Shown here: piece by piece, positions 8,501-18,100 of the stretch
Position numbering within the stretch: position 1 is the stretch's first letter
Layout: every line of letters starts with the position of its first letter
Virus record (IMG/VR): IMGVR_UViG_3300050821_003463
Span: 1-64,000 of that record
Length of the DNA stretch: 64,000 bases
Source of the DNA: a virus
Direction: 5' to 3' (one strand)
Position numbers and translations under genes: made by a program
The notes under the pieces: model-generated
Told to the model about the DNA's origin: nothing
Seen by the model: only the letters and a program-made list of their open reading frames with translations
The model's database searches: none

Positions 8501-9657
8501 TTCCGGATGTTCAACTGAACAACTTGGTTCAAGGTCCGCTCGGCTTGGAGAACACTCCTCCCGTAGCAGGCACAGTCAACCTCACGTATCACCTGAACCG
8601 CATTTGGTACAGCGTCGGCAACGTCGTTCACTGGACGACCGGACCCCTCGCGCCTATCGGTAACGGCGACGGAACCGCACCGGGGAACTTCGCAGCCTGC
8701 CCCTCAACAGTCAGGCGGCTAGTACCCACAGCCATCGGCATGATCGTACTCACCCAGTCGGACGTGTACATCATCGCAGGAAACGGCACGACAGGAAGCC
8801 CTATCCTTCCAGCCATCCCGTACCTAATCGGAGTAGGTCTGGGGAGTCACAACGCATTGGACATCAATGGCGGACTTATCGGGTTCTTCACGACCGACAA
8901 GCAGTTCGTTATCTTTGACCCAAGCGCTGGACTCAACTACGTCGGATTCAACATCGGTGACCAATTCCGTCTTAACAACGGAACTCCTGGTCAGTCATGG
9001 GATACCACGAAGGCTTACGTCGCGTGGTATGTCAACGGTGAAGATACCGGCTGGTATATCGCAGACGGAGTCAACGGATGGTATAGAATGATCTACACAC
9101 CCGCGCCCGAACAGGGTAGCGTGTCGTGGAGCCCCTTCGCTACGATCCAGGGAACCTGTGGCGCTATTGCCAGCATTGAGACTAGCCCGGGCGTTCATCA
9201 GTTGCTCATTGGACAGACGGTTACGGATGGAGACATCCTATCCCGAGATATCAATGCGACAACGGATGACGGCTTGAGCGGGTCAACCGGCACGAAGTAT
9301 AGCGCGTTTGCAGTGATCGGGTCTATCGTTCTCGCGAACCCTGGCCAGATCGCCAAGATCGCGCACATCACCACGGTCTGTGTGAGGACAGGATCACCGC
9401 TTATCATGGGTGTCATCTTGAATGAAGCTCTCCCGTACTTCCAGGGCAGCTTCGATATCCTTAAGCGGTCGGTGAGTGATCCACCTGGATTGCCTGAGAG
9501 CAAATCGTTCTACCGTCAAAGGTTTTATCTTGACCAGAACGAGGACGTCTCAGCTTATTGCATGGACCTGCAGATTTTGGTGCAGTTCCCCGCAGAAGCC
9601 GCCCAGAACGAACTTCAAGCACTGACAATCTTCGGTGCGTACGAAGTCGAACAGTAA
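5524..9657 (+). CDS. Large tail nozzle/stabilisation-like protein with PA14-like insert
   Basis: A 1377-residue protein. The N-terminus (GRFFNGINTNRSPLR, about 20-35) and the C-terminal third (about 1020-1377, with repeated aromatic blade-like motifs such as NRIWYSVGNVVHW and TDKQFVIFDPSAG) resemble podovirus beta-propeller nozzle proteins (T7 gp12 or P22 gp10 type). Two or three inserted modules of the form DPNGNLWQITTAGKTGATEP ... DGAAVWT lie at about 395-545 and 820-890. Residues about 640-760 look like a PA14 carbohydrate-binding domain: GVYTFTIVHDDGAFFSFD, then a late GSYGCEVDWCNFEHK. The protein probably forms the tail tip and may carry its own sugar-binding function. The family assignment is by pattern and not by alignment. 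Confidence 0.75.
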   Translation: MSQIGAAGGQPQKQPKYAPIYTGRFFNGINTNRSPLRAASSSHIAEKFYSDSSGDALIAGSNLEVTNRLTLARRPGNPIYDTVHTHALSNGYNNPDAFSDFRVNKSASDVFGTTLESIYTMIDETTTPTYQGNLYSLTGGVNPFAPALTRGGDAGYFTGLKFQKAIGSGEAFTQPVGNTLYFSDGVDNKKWLTSLFTRTAAGDSTNLQGADGLAGTYPFGTYLIDPATGNPQQFIGITIGKVDTVTVAQNTLTLVVTLTNDVNDYAVGTAFQLWGMQTNAFLNGATIILEDAYTHASSTTFVAAFNHPDMGPTAESGPGYIIQAGTTPVIAITGASVPTWDTTVPVAGNDFAGGLTLDGNTVWVNRGTPSTGGASVENWGIKAPTTAPTFSVAGQENSWAPNTYYSPASIFLDPNGNLWQITTAGKTGATEPTWNATPTPQQKIVISSVGIVSNLATFVTDVQSPALVAGDTVVVQDLAVADFLDGKTLTVLSSGLSTTGFQATFAHTGTYATATDYGVAVKTAGTNPPSIENDGAAVWTSIQLAATLTWSAHTHYNQGDFIVATVGGVKQFFFLGPPTVPFLISGSIGSRGWNKNPSFAGQFDKSFPAPAQDFAISPTSLNWGNAVLQNTQFFPVNGAGELQGSSIDSGHYENWEAGVTFNVFIPAAGVYTFTIVHDDGAFFSFDTSTGATLVSGTGNNIIGNKTAIQGYTGVVGNNVSGLNTDSATWSFPAAGSYGCEVDWCNFEHKSTLQFLVPGPSASQNLPIGRDESGATMPVFPTFTSTGAHYDPINQVIVWGASVKDNSTSKVYTWNNIGPVTDFLWQAFTDYTLPGTRIIDSNSNQEAAYETGVSGKTAPVWSTAQDTGITADTNPPLTYLNEGAVPALTQTGNTITATSVQGFLYWIALVNTLDQTVSNLSPVSQSTGPFVKGQVTFAPGAGLNKATIDPQADYVAIFRSVDGFSTPLLIPGFVNSPYTVPLTQYLEYGFVDTVPDVQLNNLVQGPLGLENTPPVAGTVNLTYHLNRIWYSVGNVVHWTTGPLAPIGNGDGTAPGNFAACPSTVRRLVPTAIGMIVLTQSDVYIIAGNGTTGSPILPAIPYLIGVGLGSHNALDINGGLIGFFTTDKQFVIFDPSAGLNYVGFNIGDQFRLNNGTPGQSWDTTKAYVAWYVNGEDTGWYIADGVNGWYRMIYTPAPEQGSVSWSPFATIQGTCGAIASIETSPGVHQLLIGQTVTDGDILSRDINATTDDGLSGSTGTKYSAFAVIGSIVLANPGQIAKIAHITTVCVRTGSPLIMGVILNEALPYFQGSFDILKRSVSDPPGLPESKSFYRQRFYLDQNEDVSAYCMDLQILVQFPAEAAQNELQALTIFGAYEVEQ

Positions 9658-9670
9658 TGTACAAAGTACA

Positions 9671-9734
9671 CCTCCGAGCGCGCTTTAGGACGAAACTTTT
9701 ATCCTTGCGCTCGGGGGCACGTACTGAGTATAAT
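9671..9734 (+). promoter_or_regulatory. Hairpin with overlapping promoter-like element
   Basis: CCTCCGAGCGC (9671-9681) and GCGCTCGGGGG (9707-9717) form an 11-bp stem with one wobble and an inner AGGA/TCCT pairing. Immediately downstream is a perfect -10 box TATAAT (9729-9734). A weak TTGCGC (9705-9710) lies 18 bases before it, inside the right arm. The hairpin could end the nozzle transcript while the promoter restarts the next unit. Confidence 0.5.
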
Positions 9735-9753
9735 AAAGAAAGGGAAGGTACAG

Positions 9754-10461
9754 ATGCCGCCTCTTAGTTCTATGCTAAGGACGCAGAGTCTTCCTGGCTT
9801 TGAGGGAATAGAAAATCCCCCGACTGCCCCAGCGTTGCCCGCGTCCGATATCGCGTCGGGTCTGAACCCCTACCTTCGCTGTCCGCTGCCGCCGTTCTCG
9901 ACAACAGTTGATACGATCCGCCAGTGGAATATGACTGGTAAAAACCCTGTGATGCGCGTCATCCCACTGCCCAATCAACAGGGTGCTGGCGGCGGCGCGA
10001 CTACCACAGTCAATAACACCACGACCACATCTTCGGGCGGCGGCACTGTAACGCCAGCCGCGCCGACAACTCTCTTGCCACTCACAGCTTTTTTTAACTT
10101 CCCCCCGCTGTCACCGGCAGGAACGTTTACGCTAACGTTGAAGTTGAGTGAATCATTCCAGCTACTCCAACTCAACAGCAGTCAGCCCGTCGAAGTTCGG
10201 ATGTACTCGAACCCGACGTCGCGAACTCAAGACATCGCGCGCCCGACCGACTTCGCAGTGAGCTTCGCTGCTATCGAGGGTTTCATAACAGACGTGACGT
10301 TTGACGTAGAGCCGTTCTCTTATGAGTGGCAAAATCGAATCGGGGCAAATGCAGATACCCCACAGACTGTCAACACATACTTCACGGTAGTAAACCCGTC
10401 GCCAACTACGGGCGTAGGCGGGGGAGTGGTCACTGTGATCTACGTACCGCTTGAGAGTTAG
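9754..10461 (+). CDS. Hypothetical structural protein with Thr/Gly linker
   Basis: A 235-residue protein of unknown family. The N-terminal 70 residues are Pro-rich. A low-complexity Thr/Ser/Gly linker (about 85-105) leads to a beta-rich domain (about 110-235) with alternating hydrophobic residues. AGGGAAGG precedes the ATG. A separate promoter-like element lies just upstream. The position after the nozzle gene and before small beta-rich proteins suggests a tail fibre or decoration protein. Confidence 0.7.
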   Translation: MPPLSSMLRTQSLPGFEGIENPPTAPALPASDIASGLNPYLRCPLPPFSTTVDTIRQWNMTGKNPVMRVIPLPNQQGAGGGATTTVNNTTTTSSGGGTVTPAAPTTLLPLTAFFNFPPLSPAGTFTLTLKLSESFQLLQLNSSQPVEVRMYSNPTSRTQDIARPTDFAVSFAAIEGFITDVTFDVEPFSYEWQNRIGANADTPQTVNTYFTVVNPSPTTGVGGGVVTVIYVPLES

Positions 10462-10469
10462 GAGCACGC

Positions 10470-10703
10470 ATGGAGTTCTACACATACCTTTGGCTGCGCG
10501 AAGACGGGACTAAGACAGTGCCCAGAAGCGTAGAGCATCGACGTCATCTGAGTCAAGCAAACACAGGTAAAAGGGCATCAGAAGAGACGCGACGGAAACA
10601 AAGCGAATCTGCTAAAAGAAGATTTCAATCACCTGAGCAGAGATTGAAAGCGTCTACCGCAGGTAAACTTGGTGCAGCCGCTCGGTGGGGTGCGCGTGAA
10701 TAG
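10470..10703 (+). CDS. Minimised GIY-YIG/NUMOD3 endonuclease remnant
   Basis: A 77-residue protein. It begins MEFYTYLWLREDGT, the usual first strand of a GIY-YIG homing endonuclease, but the catalytic YVGKG helix-strand region that should follow is absent. Residue 15 onward runs straight into the DNA-binding tail: EHRRHLSQANTGKRASEETR, then KQSESAKRRF and a basic end. The family is normally about 150-250 residues, so this looks like an internal deletion that removed the nuclease core. It may survive as a small DNA-binding protein or be decaying. The next gene's GTG start overlaps its end by eight bases. Confidence 0.65.
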   Translation: MEFYTYLWLREDGTKTVPRSVEHRRHLSQANTGKRASEETRRKQSESAKRRFQSPEQRLKASTAGKLGAAARWGARE

Positions 10704-11007
10704 AGAAACTTTTCCTGCTTCGCCGGTTAAGTTGACAACGTCCGTCACGTTCTTCAATCCAGATGGACCTGAAGATTCAACAGCGAGCAGCACTATCGCG
10801 GGGTTGAGTTGGATTAACCCCCAGAGCGTTATCGTAATGACTTTCGCCGGGGTCACTCCAGATCATGAGGACCCTGATGATGCGGTGGTCGAGGGCTTGA
10901 CCGTTTACGCGGGTAACATCGTCCCGGGCGTCGGGTTTGACGTTCTAGCATTTGCGCCATCGGGGACGTGGGGACAGTATCAAGTAACAGCCATTATTAT
11001 GGCATAG
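10696..11007 (+). CDS. Small beta-rich structural protein
   Basis: A 103-residue protein. I chose GTG at 10696, where GGTGGGG precedes it and translation couples to the stop of the endonuclease remnant. In-frame TTG/GTG codons from 10669 would only lengthen the overlap. The protein is rich in Thr, Val and Pro with no charge clusters (for example FNPDGPEDSTASSTIAGL, VGFDVLAFAPSGTWGQY), typical of an Ig-like virion decoration domain. I do not recognise the family. Confidence 0.6.
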   Translation: MNRETFPASPVKLTTSVTFFNPDGPEDSTASSTIAGLSWINPQSVIVMTFAGVTPDHEDPDDAVVEGLTVYAGNIVPGVGFDVLAFAPSGTWGQYQVTAIIMA

Positions 11008-11016
11008 GAGCTATCC

Positions 11017-11535
11017 ATGAGTATCATTTTGAGGGACGCGACTGTATCGTCTCAGCTAGCAGAGATTGACTCCAATGGCAACGTCCACGTAACCGAAGCA
11101 ACGGCATCGACAACTTCTGGGGCGACTGGCTCCGCAGTCCCGGCAGCATCAGTGCAAGTCGCGGGTAGTGACGGCACTGATCTTCGTACGATTAAGACGG
11201 ATGCGACCGGTCGACAGATCGTTCTGTTGAACGGCGCACGCACACAGCTAGGCGTCTTCTCGGTCCAGTCGACATCAGCATCACTGTCTTCCCTCATCGC
11301 AGCGGGCACCGGCTTTAACGATATCGTCACTCTCAATCTAACGAATGAGGGAACTGCGACGCTTGTCACAATCTCTGACGGCACGAACTCTTACGTGTTC
11401 GCGCTGGGCGCGGCAGAAGGACTGAACATCAACTTCTCGTCTACTCTCCCGGCAGCATCGAGCGCCGTAGCGTGGCAGATCAGCAACAGCGCAGCTCAAA
11501 CGGTGGACGCGAACGGCGTCTATGTGAAGAACTAA
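11017..11535 (+). CDS. Beta-rich virion surface protein
   Basis: A 172-residue protein rich in Ala, Ser, Thr and Val. A collagen-like or beta-repeat N-terminal half (about 1-70) precedes a second half (about 75-172) that looks like an Ig or jelly-roll fold: FNDIVTLNLTNEGTATLVTI, then SYVFALGAAEGL. AGGAG lies upstream of the ATG. It belongs to a run of small structural genes; fibre or head decoration is inferred. Confidence 0.65.
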   Translation: MSIILRDATVSSQLAEIDSNGNVHVTEATASTTSGATGSAVPAASVQVAGSDGTDLRTIKTDATGRQIVLLNGARTQLGVFSVQSTSASLSSLIAAGTGFNDIVTLNLTNEGTATLVTISDGTNSYVFALGAAEGLNINFSSTLPAASSAVAWQISNSAAQTVDANGVYVKN

Positions 11536-11536
11536 C

Positions 11537-11950
11537 ATGAAGACACGAGCCTTGATCGAGCAGGATCACCCTGCGTTGCAAGCGGCGATTGACTCGGACA
11601 CCTTTCATCCAGGAGAATGGTCGGTCGATGACTTTATCCAAGACTCGCTGAGCGAAAATCCCCAGCATAAAATCCCCAAGGTGTGCACGGTAGTAGAGGA
11701 CTCCCAAGGTCCGATTATCTTCGTTCGATTTACCAAGACGCTGCGTATCTGTTGTGTCTGGAATGATGAAGCAGACAATCATCGCAATGCTCGTGCGCTT
11801 GTCTTTGGCATGCGTGACGCGGTGAAGATGGCGCGAGCGAATGGGTTCACCGAGATCATCGTTCAATCAGACCACAAGAAATTGGCAACGTTCCTAACAG
11901 AAGTACTGAAGATGAAGCAGAGCGGCAGCGAGTTTTTACTCGCAGTGTAA
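11537..11950 (+). CDS. GNAT-like acyltransferase-fold protein
   Basis: A 137-residue protein with the length and outline of a small GNAT domain. An N-terminal ALIEQDHPALQAAIDSDTF helix is followed by a strand with IFVRF and CVWND, then NARALVFGMRDAVKMARANG and IIVQSD near the C-terminus. The acetyl-CoA pyrophosphate loop (R/QxxGxG/A) is not clearly present, so an enzyme activity is uncertain. Such GNAT-like proteins are common between phage virion genes. It starts two bases after the preceding stop. Confidence 0.6.
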   Translation: MKTRALIEQDHPALQAAIDSDTFHPGEWSVDDFIQDSLSENPQHKIPKVCTVVEDSQGPIIFVRFTKTLRICCVWNDEADNHRNARALVFGMRDAVKMARANGFTEIIVQSDHKKLATFLTEVLKMKQSGSEFLLAV

Positions 11951-11960
11951 AGGATATCAC

Positions 11961-12716
11961 ATGTGCGTCAGTAGCGGGCTTAAGGCTCTAAACAATACGG
12001 TCAAAGGTGCTCTGAGTTCCGCCCAGAGCGAAGCCTCATCAGTCTTCGGTGCAGCCAGCACTGTCTTCAATAACCTGATCAGCGGAATTCAACAGGTTGT
12101 AACGGGCGGACCTAGTCAGGCGGGCTTTGGCGCGGCTGAGCTTAATGCCAAGAACGCAGCGGCAGTCCAGGCGGGCGCGACGATGGCGCGTAACCTCGGC
12201 GGCGCAGCGGCGACGAGCGCGGCGGCACTTGGCGGCGGCAACGCGGTCGAACCGGCAGGCGGGACACAGGCGGCGATTCTCGCGGCTAAGACAGCAGCAG
12301 CAGAACAGACCGCGACGACTGAGAATCAGATTCAAACTGAGAATTTTGAGCAGGGCAATAAGAATTACGAAGCAGCGGTCGGGCAAGAGATGCAGTTGCC
12401 CAACGTGTTTAATCCTGCGACCTCATCCGAAGGACAGGTTAACGCGGCGGCAAATACCGCTACGAACGTCCAGAAAGAAATGGACACTCAATCGAATTGG
12501 TGGCAACCGATGGTCACGGCGGCAATCGGCGGCGCATCCAGCATGTTGACAGGCGGACTGACAAGTGGTATAGGTGGTGGAGGGCTTCCCGCGTCCGATT
12601 CAGGGACGTACGGCGCAGCCCCTTTCGTGGGCAGTGGTCAACCCACTCCGAGTGCAATGCCTGCCCCTAACATGACAGGACAATTCGGTAGTTCCCCGTT
12701 TCCAACAGGCATCTAA
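11961..12716 (+). CDS. Ala/Gly-rich ejection-type internal virion protein
   Basis: A 251-residue protein with very high Ala, Gly, Gln and Asn content and long helical stretches (about 20-150), then a Gly-rich tail with WWQPMVTAAIGGASSMLTGG, a possible membrane-active hairpin. This composition and the place just before two large Ala/Pro-rich proteins match podovirus internal or ejection proteins (T7 gp14 or P22 gp7 class). The assignment is by composition and gene order only. Confidence 0.6.
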   Translation: MCVSSGLKALNNTVKGALSSAQSEASSVFGAASTVFNNLISGIQQVVTGGPSQAGFGAAELNAKNAAAVQAGATMARNLGGAAATSAAALGGGNAVEPAGGTQAAILAAKTAAAEQTATTENQIQTENFEQGNKNYEAAVGQEMQLPNVFNPATSSEGQVNAAANTATNVQKEMDTQSNWWQPMVTAAIGGASSMLTGGLTSGIGGGGLPASDSGTYGAAPFVGSGQPTPSAMPAPNMTGQFGSSPFPTGI

Positions 12717-12729
12717 AAAAGGAGTTTTA

Positions 12730-15096
12730 ATGTCCGAACCTACAGTGACCACGAACGCACCGCAGAAGCCAAACGCTATGGGCGGCGCACCGACGACCAC
12801 GCAAGACGTGTCGGGACAGATTACTCCTAACCCTACTCCTACCCCTACGCCTAGCGCACAGCCGACGACTCCCGCGCAACCCACCGCGCCTGCTCAGCCA
12901 TCGACCCCGGCGCAACAGCCCCGCCCCGCACAGCCTGCGACACAGCAGCCCACACCTCGTGGTCTGCACGCGTCTATTTTTGAAGGCGTGTTGAAGACTC
13001 TCGGCGGCGGTACACAGTTCATCAACCGTACTGACCCAGTGACGGGCGCGACAACTCGCGAACCGGTCCAACAGTCGAAGGGTCAACTCGGCAAGAGCAT
13101 CCTGGCAGGAGCTATCGCCGGAATGTTCGGCGGCATGGGCGCAAGAGACGCAGAAGGTCGCCACGATCCTCTGAAGGCAGCGCAGGAAGGCTTTGTCGCA
13201 GGACAGAAGCCGGTGCAGGAACGTGTCGCACAGTTACAGGCGACCGCAGACGAAGACACCTCGCGCCGCCAGATGGTCATGAAGAATAACATGGACCTGA
13301 TGCATCAGCAGATTGCGATGACGCATATGCAGCACCAGGAACTCGCCTCGACCGCTGATAATAACAACAAAGGCATCCTCGCGGACGCTGGAGACTTTGA
13401 CAAGAATCTCACCGGCACTGATGTCAATGATCCGACCAAGAAAGCAATTCAGGGTCGCGGGTTGACTTATCAGGAAGCGCTGGCTAAGCTGAAGGGCAAC
13501 TGGTCGAACACACTCGCCATTGTCGATGGATATCAGGACGTCCGTGGTCCGAATGGCGAGATGGAGCCAGAGCCGACTTACGCCGTGCTCAACCCGAACG
13601 TCACGATCAAGATGAGCGAAGATCAGGCGGCTGCGATGGCGAAGTTCAAGCCCGCATACGCAAACGCTTATCAGGCTACCGGAGGGAATCTTAAGATTCC
13701 ATTGAACCGGTATGTCGCGGATACGCACCAGTTGAATTCTCTGAATCAGGTGGAAGCGTATTTTGAGAATATCAAAGATCAAATCCCCGGCATGAAGAAC
13801 GCCCCCGACCTCTCGGCGCTCGCACGCGACCCGAAGGGCGGTAAGCAAGTTCTCAACGCTGTGAATGACGTTGAGAATGCAATCGGTCAAGGCGGCGACC
13901 CAGTCGCAGCACTGCAGCGTCTCGCAGGCACAGGCGGCGGGGCACTGATCCTCAAAGACATGGGGATCACGAACGAACAAGTTCAGACGCTCGTGAACGA
14001 CAAGACTCGCAAGGAAGCACTCGCCAAGGAAGGCGGGATGGGTCCGAAGGCACCAATGCCGGATGACACAGTCGCGGCTCTGCTCACAGCCGCAGATGCA
14101 TCTAACATTCCACAGGAGACGAAGGACGCGATCCACGCGGGCGCAAAGAAAGACGCGCAGGGTCACTACAATCTGAACATGCAGCAAGGTGAAGACCTTC
14201 GCAATCGTGTTCTGACTGCGCAGAACCAGACCAACCAGATCAACGAACGGAACCTCCTGGCAAACGGCGATCCGTCGCAGATGCAGAAGACAGCCCAGAA
14301 CACGATTGAGGGCGACGTCAATGACATCACGAAGGTCGCTTCGATGCGCGGTAACGCCCGTAGCAACGCGGTCAACGCGATGCACGACGCAGCCGCCAAC
14401 CTCGGTTTGGATACGACGAACTACAGTGAGTCGGCTCTCGAATCGCAAGCCAACATGTGGAAGGATTATACGGGCGGGCAGAAGACCCCGACCGGCAAGC
14501 AGCTTGTCTCGTTTGACGGATTTATCGGTCACACAGGAGCGGCGCTGGCAGCACAGCAACGCGTAGCGGATAAGTTCATGGGTCTATACCATCAGCCCAT
14601 CCTCAACATGACCATGAAGGAAATCGGATCGAAATTGACGGATGACGCAGATTGGGCAGCGTATTCCGCATCTCTCGAACCAGTTAAGCATGAGATTGAG
14701 AACTTCCTCGCGGCTGGATTTGCAACTAAGTCTGAAGATGCTCAAGCGATGCGAGCCATCATAAACGACACCTTGCCAATCAACCGCATGAACGCTACCC
14801 TGAAGCAGTTGGCGGAAACGGCTGACGTCCGTCTCGCAGCGCTCGGTAAGGCGTACACGAATAACATGGGACGAAACTTCAACAACCTGCTGTCTCCTGA
14901 TTCACAGAAGACGTTGCAAAAGTTGGGAGTCCCGAGTCAATCAGCAGCGTATACCGCGAAACTTCCTCGCGGCTGGAATAACCACCAGTTGACGCAGTTG
15001 ACAGATAAGAACGTTGCGAAGCAGTTCCTTCAGGCATCAGGTGGAAATATTCCTGCCGCCCGCGAGCTGATGAAGCGCAACGGATGGTCCGAATAG
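12730..15096 (+). CDS. Large internal/ejection virion protein
   Basis: A 788-residue protein. Residues about 10-78 are a Pro/Thr/Ala/Gln low-complexity linker (TPTPTPTPSAQPTTP and similar). A Gly-rich patch (KSILAGAIAGMFGGMG, about 120-135) could insert in membrane. The rest is long helix rich in Ala, Gln, Asn and Lys with no transmembrane run. It fits the second ejection protein of a podovirus, expected to be packed in the head and injected with DNA. It is followed after nine bases by the 1740-residue ejection-type protein. Confidence 0.65.
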   Translation: MSEPTVTTNAPQKPNAMGGAPTTTQDVSGQITPNPTPTPTPSAQPTTPAQPTAPAQPSTPAQQPRPAQPATQQPTPRGLHASIFEGVLKTLGGGTQFINRTDPVTGATTREPVQQSKGQLGKSILAGAIAGMFGGMGARDAEGRHDPLKAAQEGFVAGQKPVQERVAQLQATADEDTSRRQMVMKNNMDLMHQQIAMTHMQHQELASTADNNNKGILADAGDFDKNLTGTDVNDPTKKAIQGRGLTYQEALAKLKGNWSNTLAIVDGYQDVRGPNGEMEPEPTYAVLNPNVTIKMSEDQAAAMAKFKPAYANAYQATGGNLKIPLNRYVADTHQLNSLNQVEAYFENIKDQIPGMKNAPDLSALARDPKGGKQVLNAVNDVENAIGQGGDPVAALQRLAGTGGGALILKDMGITNEQVQTLVNDKTRKEALAKEGGMGPKAPMPDDTVAALLTAADASNIPQETKDAIHAGAKKDAQGHYNLNMQQGEDLRNRVLTAQNQTNQINERNLLANGDPSQMQKTAQNTIEGDVNDITKVASMRGNARSNAVNAMHDAAANLGLDTTNYSESALESQANMWKDYTGGQKTPTGKQLVSFDGFIGHTGAALAAQQRVADKFMGLYHQPILNMTMKEIGSKLTDDADWAAYSASLEPVKHEIENFLAAGFATKSEDAQAMRAIINDTLPINRMNATLKQLAETADVRLAALGKAYTNNMGRNFNNLLSPDSQKTLQKLGVPSQSAAYTAKLPRGWNNHQLTQLTDKNVAKQFLQASGGNIPAARELMKRNGWSE

Positions 15097-15105
15097 GAGA
15101 ACACA

Positions 15106-18100
15106 ATGGGTATCCTCGACGACGCAGCTAAAGATCAATCGACTCCGCAGGCTACCCCTGCGACTCCAACCGCTGCGCCGACAGGTGCGACTCAGGGCGG
15201 AAGCATTCTCGAACAGGCAGCGGCTGAGCAACCCTCTACCGCTGCTTCCTCGACTGTGACTCCTCCCCCCGTGGAATCAACTTTAGACCGGTGGAAGCGC
15301 GAAGCGTACGAGACGCTCGGACAGGCTGTGCCGCAAGCAGCCGTCGCTCCGATGCAGGGGCTGAAGACTCACATACTCGATAAGTTCCAGCAGTCCGGTC
15401 GAGAACTCGGAAACATCGCGGAGAACAAAGTCAACAGCTTCATCGCCGCAGCAGACGACATGATGAACGAAGACCTGAACGATAAACGCACGGCTATTCC
15501 GGCGTACGCGAAGGGTCTTGAGAGCGAGTACCTGCGCCAGAAGTTCCAGACCGAAGCCCCCGTCACGGCGGGTGTCACCGGTGGCGTGGCTAACCTCGGA
15601 GGTCAGATTCTAGGCGACCCGACAAATTGGCCCTTCCTCGCGAAAGGGTTAGTTAGCCAAGCCAGCAAGGTATCTGCGAGCGCCTTTAAGCCCTGGGCAG
15701 AGAAGTTAATGTCCAAGGGATTCGGGCTCCAGATGTCTGCAGGCGTAGTGTCTCAACTCGACCAGTTGAAAGACAACTGGGACAAGATGTCGGATTACGA
15801 CAAGTCGCACGCGATCACTCAGGTTATCGCGGGCACGTACATGGCGCAGAGCGCCGTGCGTGAGGGATTCAAGGGCGAACCGAAAGCGAAAGTGGAAACT
15901 CCCGCGACGGTCGGTCCCGAAGCAGGCGGCGAGGGTCCGCGCACCTCTACTCAAACTGGTACGGTTGCGGGCGAAGCGAATGCCCTGCGACCTACGATCC
16001 GCACTACAGCGGGTGTAGAAGCCCCGATCACGGCGAAGTCAGCGGCGACTCTCGAAGGACAGAAGCCAAGCATCCTTCAGCGCGTAGCGGATACGTTCAC
16101 TACCCCAGGCGCAGAGACTACCTTCGGCAAAGAGCGAACTGCGCCCGCAGCAACTAGACAGGCAGTGTCAACTGTCGGTCAAGTCGCGGAGGACCGCATC
16201 GCTCAGCACGAGGCTATCGTCAACGGAGAGACTCCTGAAGAGGGGATCACCGGCACACAACAGACGTCTAAGTTCACGTCCCCCGATGAGGCGTGGCAGG
16301 AGATGCAGCGGACTGCGCAGAATACGACGTTCCGCAAGGCAGATGAAATCTCTCAGCGCGAGCAAGCGGCGTGGGAGGCGAAGCGTGATGAGGCACACCA
16401 GGATTACAAGGACCTCGTCGACCGTCACAATAAGAATATCGACGACTATAATGCGCAGGTTCCGAAAGATCAGCAGATGCCGCATGCGGTAGCTGATCTC
16501 AACGAAGTTGCCGTACCGGATCGTCCGCAGACGTACAACGAATTGCGCTCTGACGTTCAGACCGAACAGGCGAATGCGCGGAGCCAGGACGCAGCCGTGC
16601 GCGAGGAAGCGATCAAGACTGGTCTACCCAAAGCTGAGAAGGCAATGGATAACTGGTTCAAGCAGCACTCGGATGAAGTCTCCCCAGCGGAGTACGACTC
16701 GGTCAGGAAGCTGTGGGCGGACTCTGAGCGCATGAAAGAGATTGCGATGGGTCTGCGTGGTCCCCTGACAAAAGGGAACCTCACCGGCAATCAGATGCGC
16801 CAGATCGAAGTGTCGATGAACAATCGTCAGCTTCGACGCGGTCAATCCCCCGATGCGTTTCAGCGTCTACTTGGTACAGACGGATACAACAACTGGCAGA
16901 ACGTTGCCAAGCTGTTCGACACAGTCAAAGACCCGACGCTTCCCGAGCAATTCCAATCTTGGGGCAAGTACGCAGGCGAGTATCTCGTGTCAGCTCTTAT
17001 CCCGCATATCCTTGGCAGCGGTATCGCCGCTAAGTGGGGGATGGAGAAGCTACTCAACCATGTGATGTTCGATCCTGAGTTCGGCAGTACCTTCGGCAAG
17101 GTTGTCGATTGGCTTAAGTCGCAACACGGGCGAGTAGTCGACAGCATCAAGGAACTGCCTACGACTTTGCGCGACCAGATGACTAACATCATCAAGGCGT
17201 ACAAAGACGCAGGCGAGCAAGGCGCGGTCGGGCGCAACATCAAGAAGCCCGTAAAGCGTCTAGGCGGCGCGAAGCCCGCACCAGCGGTAGCGCCAGCTAC
17301 GCCCGAGGAAACTCAGGTCGCGGCGCACGAAGCGAACGGCGGGTCTACTTTCACACCAGAGGGTCAGAACCTAGCAGGACAGAATACATACTCGGTCGCG
17401 GCATATCCTGGTCGTACGCAACAATTGGATAACCTCACCCCTGATGCGCTTCAAGCGTTCAAGGACCAGAACAAAGATGTTCTGTCACAACCAAATCATG
17501 CGGTCGGCACCTGGAAAGATACCGACACAGGGAAGCACGTTCTCGATGTCGCCAAGCTATACGGTGACAGAGGCGAAGCGGTTAGCGCAGGGCAAGCCGC
17601 AAATCAAAAGGCGATCTATCATCTCGGACGGAACGAACTCATCCCTACTGGCGGAACGGGTGAAGTGCCCTCCGTTAACAACGTGGTGAATGATTACAAC
17701 GCGTCACAGGGAAAGCCCGAAGTGTCCTCCGTGAAGACGCCTGTCGACCCTCGAACCGCAGATAAGATCGCGGACGAATATGACAAGCTGAAGCATAGTC
17801 CGAACAATCCAAAGGTGAAGAAGGCTTACAGCGCTCTCATTAAGGAGACAAAGGACCAATGGCACGCTCTTGAGAAAGCAGGATACCGGTTACAAGTTGA
17901 GAGCCAAGACCCGTATGGGTTAGACTCCTCGAAACCTGCTTACCAGGAGATGTCTGAAGACGTAAAGAATAACAAGCGGATTAAAGTCTGGGACGGCGGA
18001 AAGCCGCCTGCCGATCATCCATTGTCAGGCATTGATCCCGAGACAGGGGTGTCTTACAACACTCTGTTCCGCGCAGTGCATGATGTTATGGGACACGTCG

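Noticed and set aside
12830-12965. A CCTAC/CCG-rich stretch as a possible microsatellite or CRISPR-like repeat.
   Set aside because: It encodes the Thr/Pro linker of the ejection-type protein and has no regular spacer pattern. No CRISPR array was seen anywhere in the window.
13234-14559. A 441-residue open frame on the - strand opposite the ejection-type gene.
   Set aside because: It lies fully antisense to the 788-residue gene, has an Arg/Cys/His/Val-rich composition typical of reverse-strand reading of GC-rich codons, and lacks a ribosome site or partner gene.
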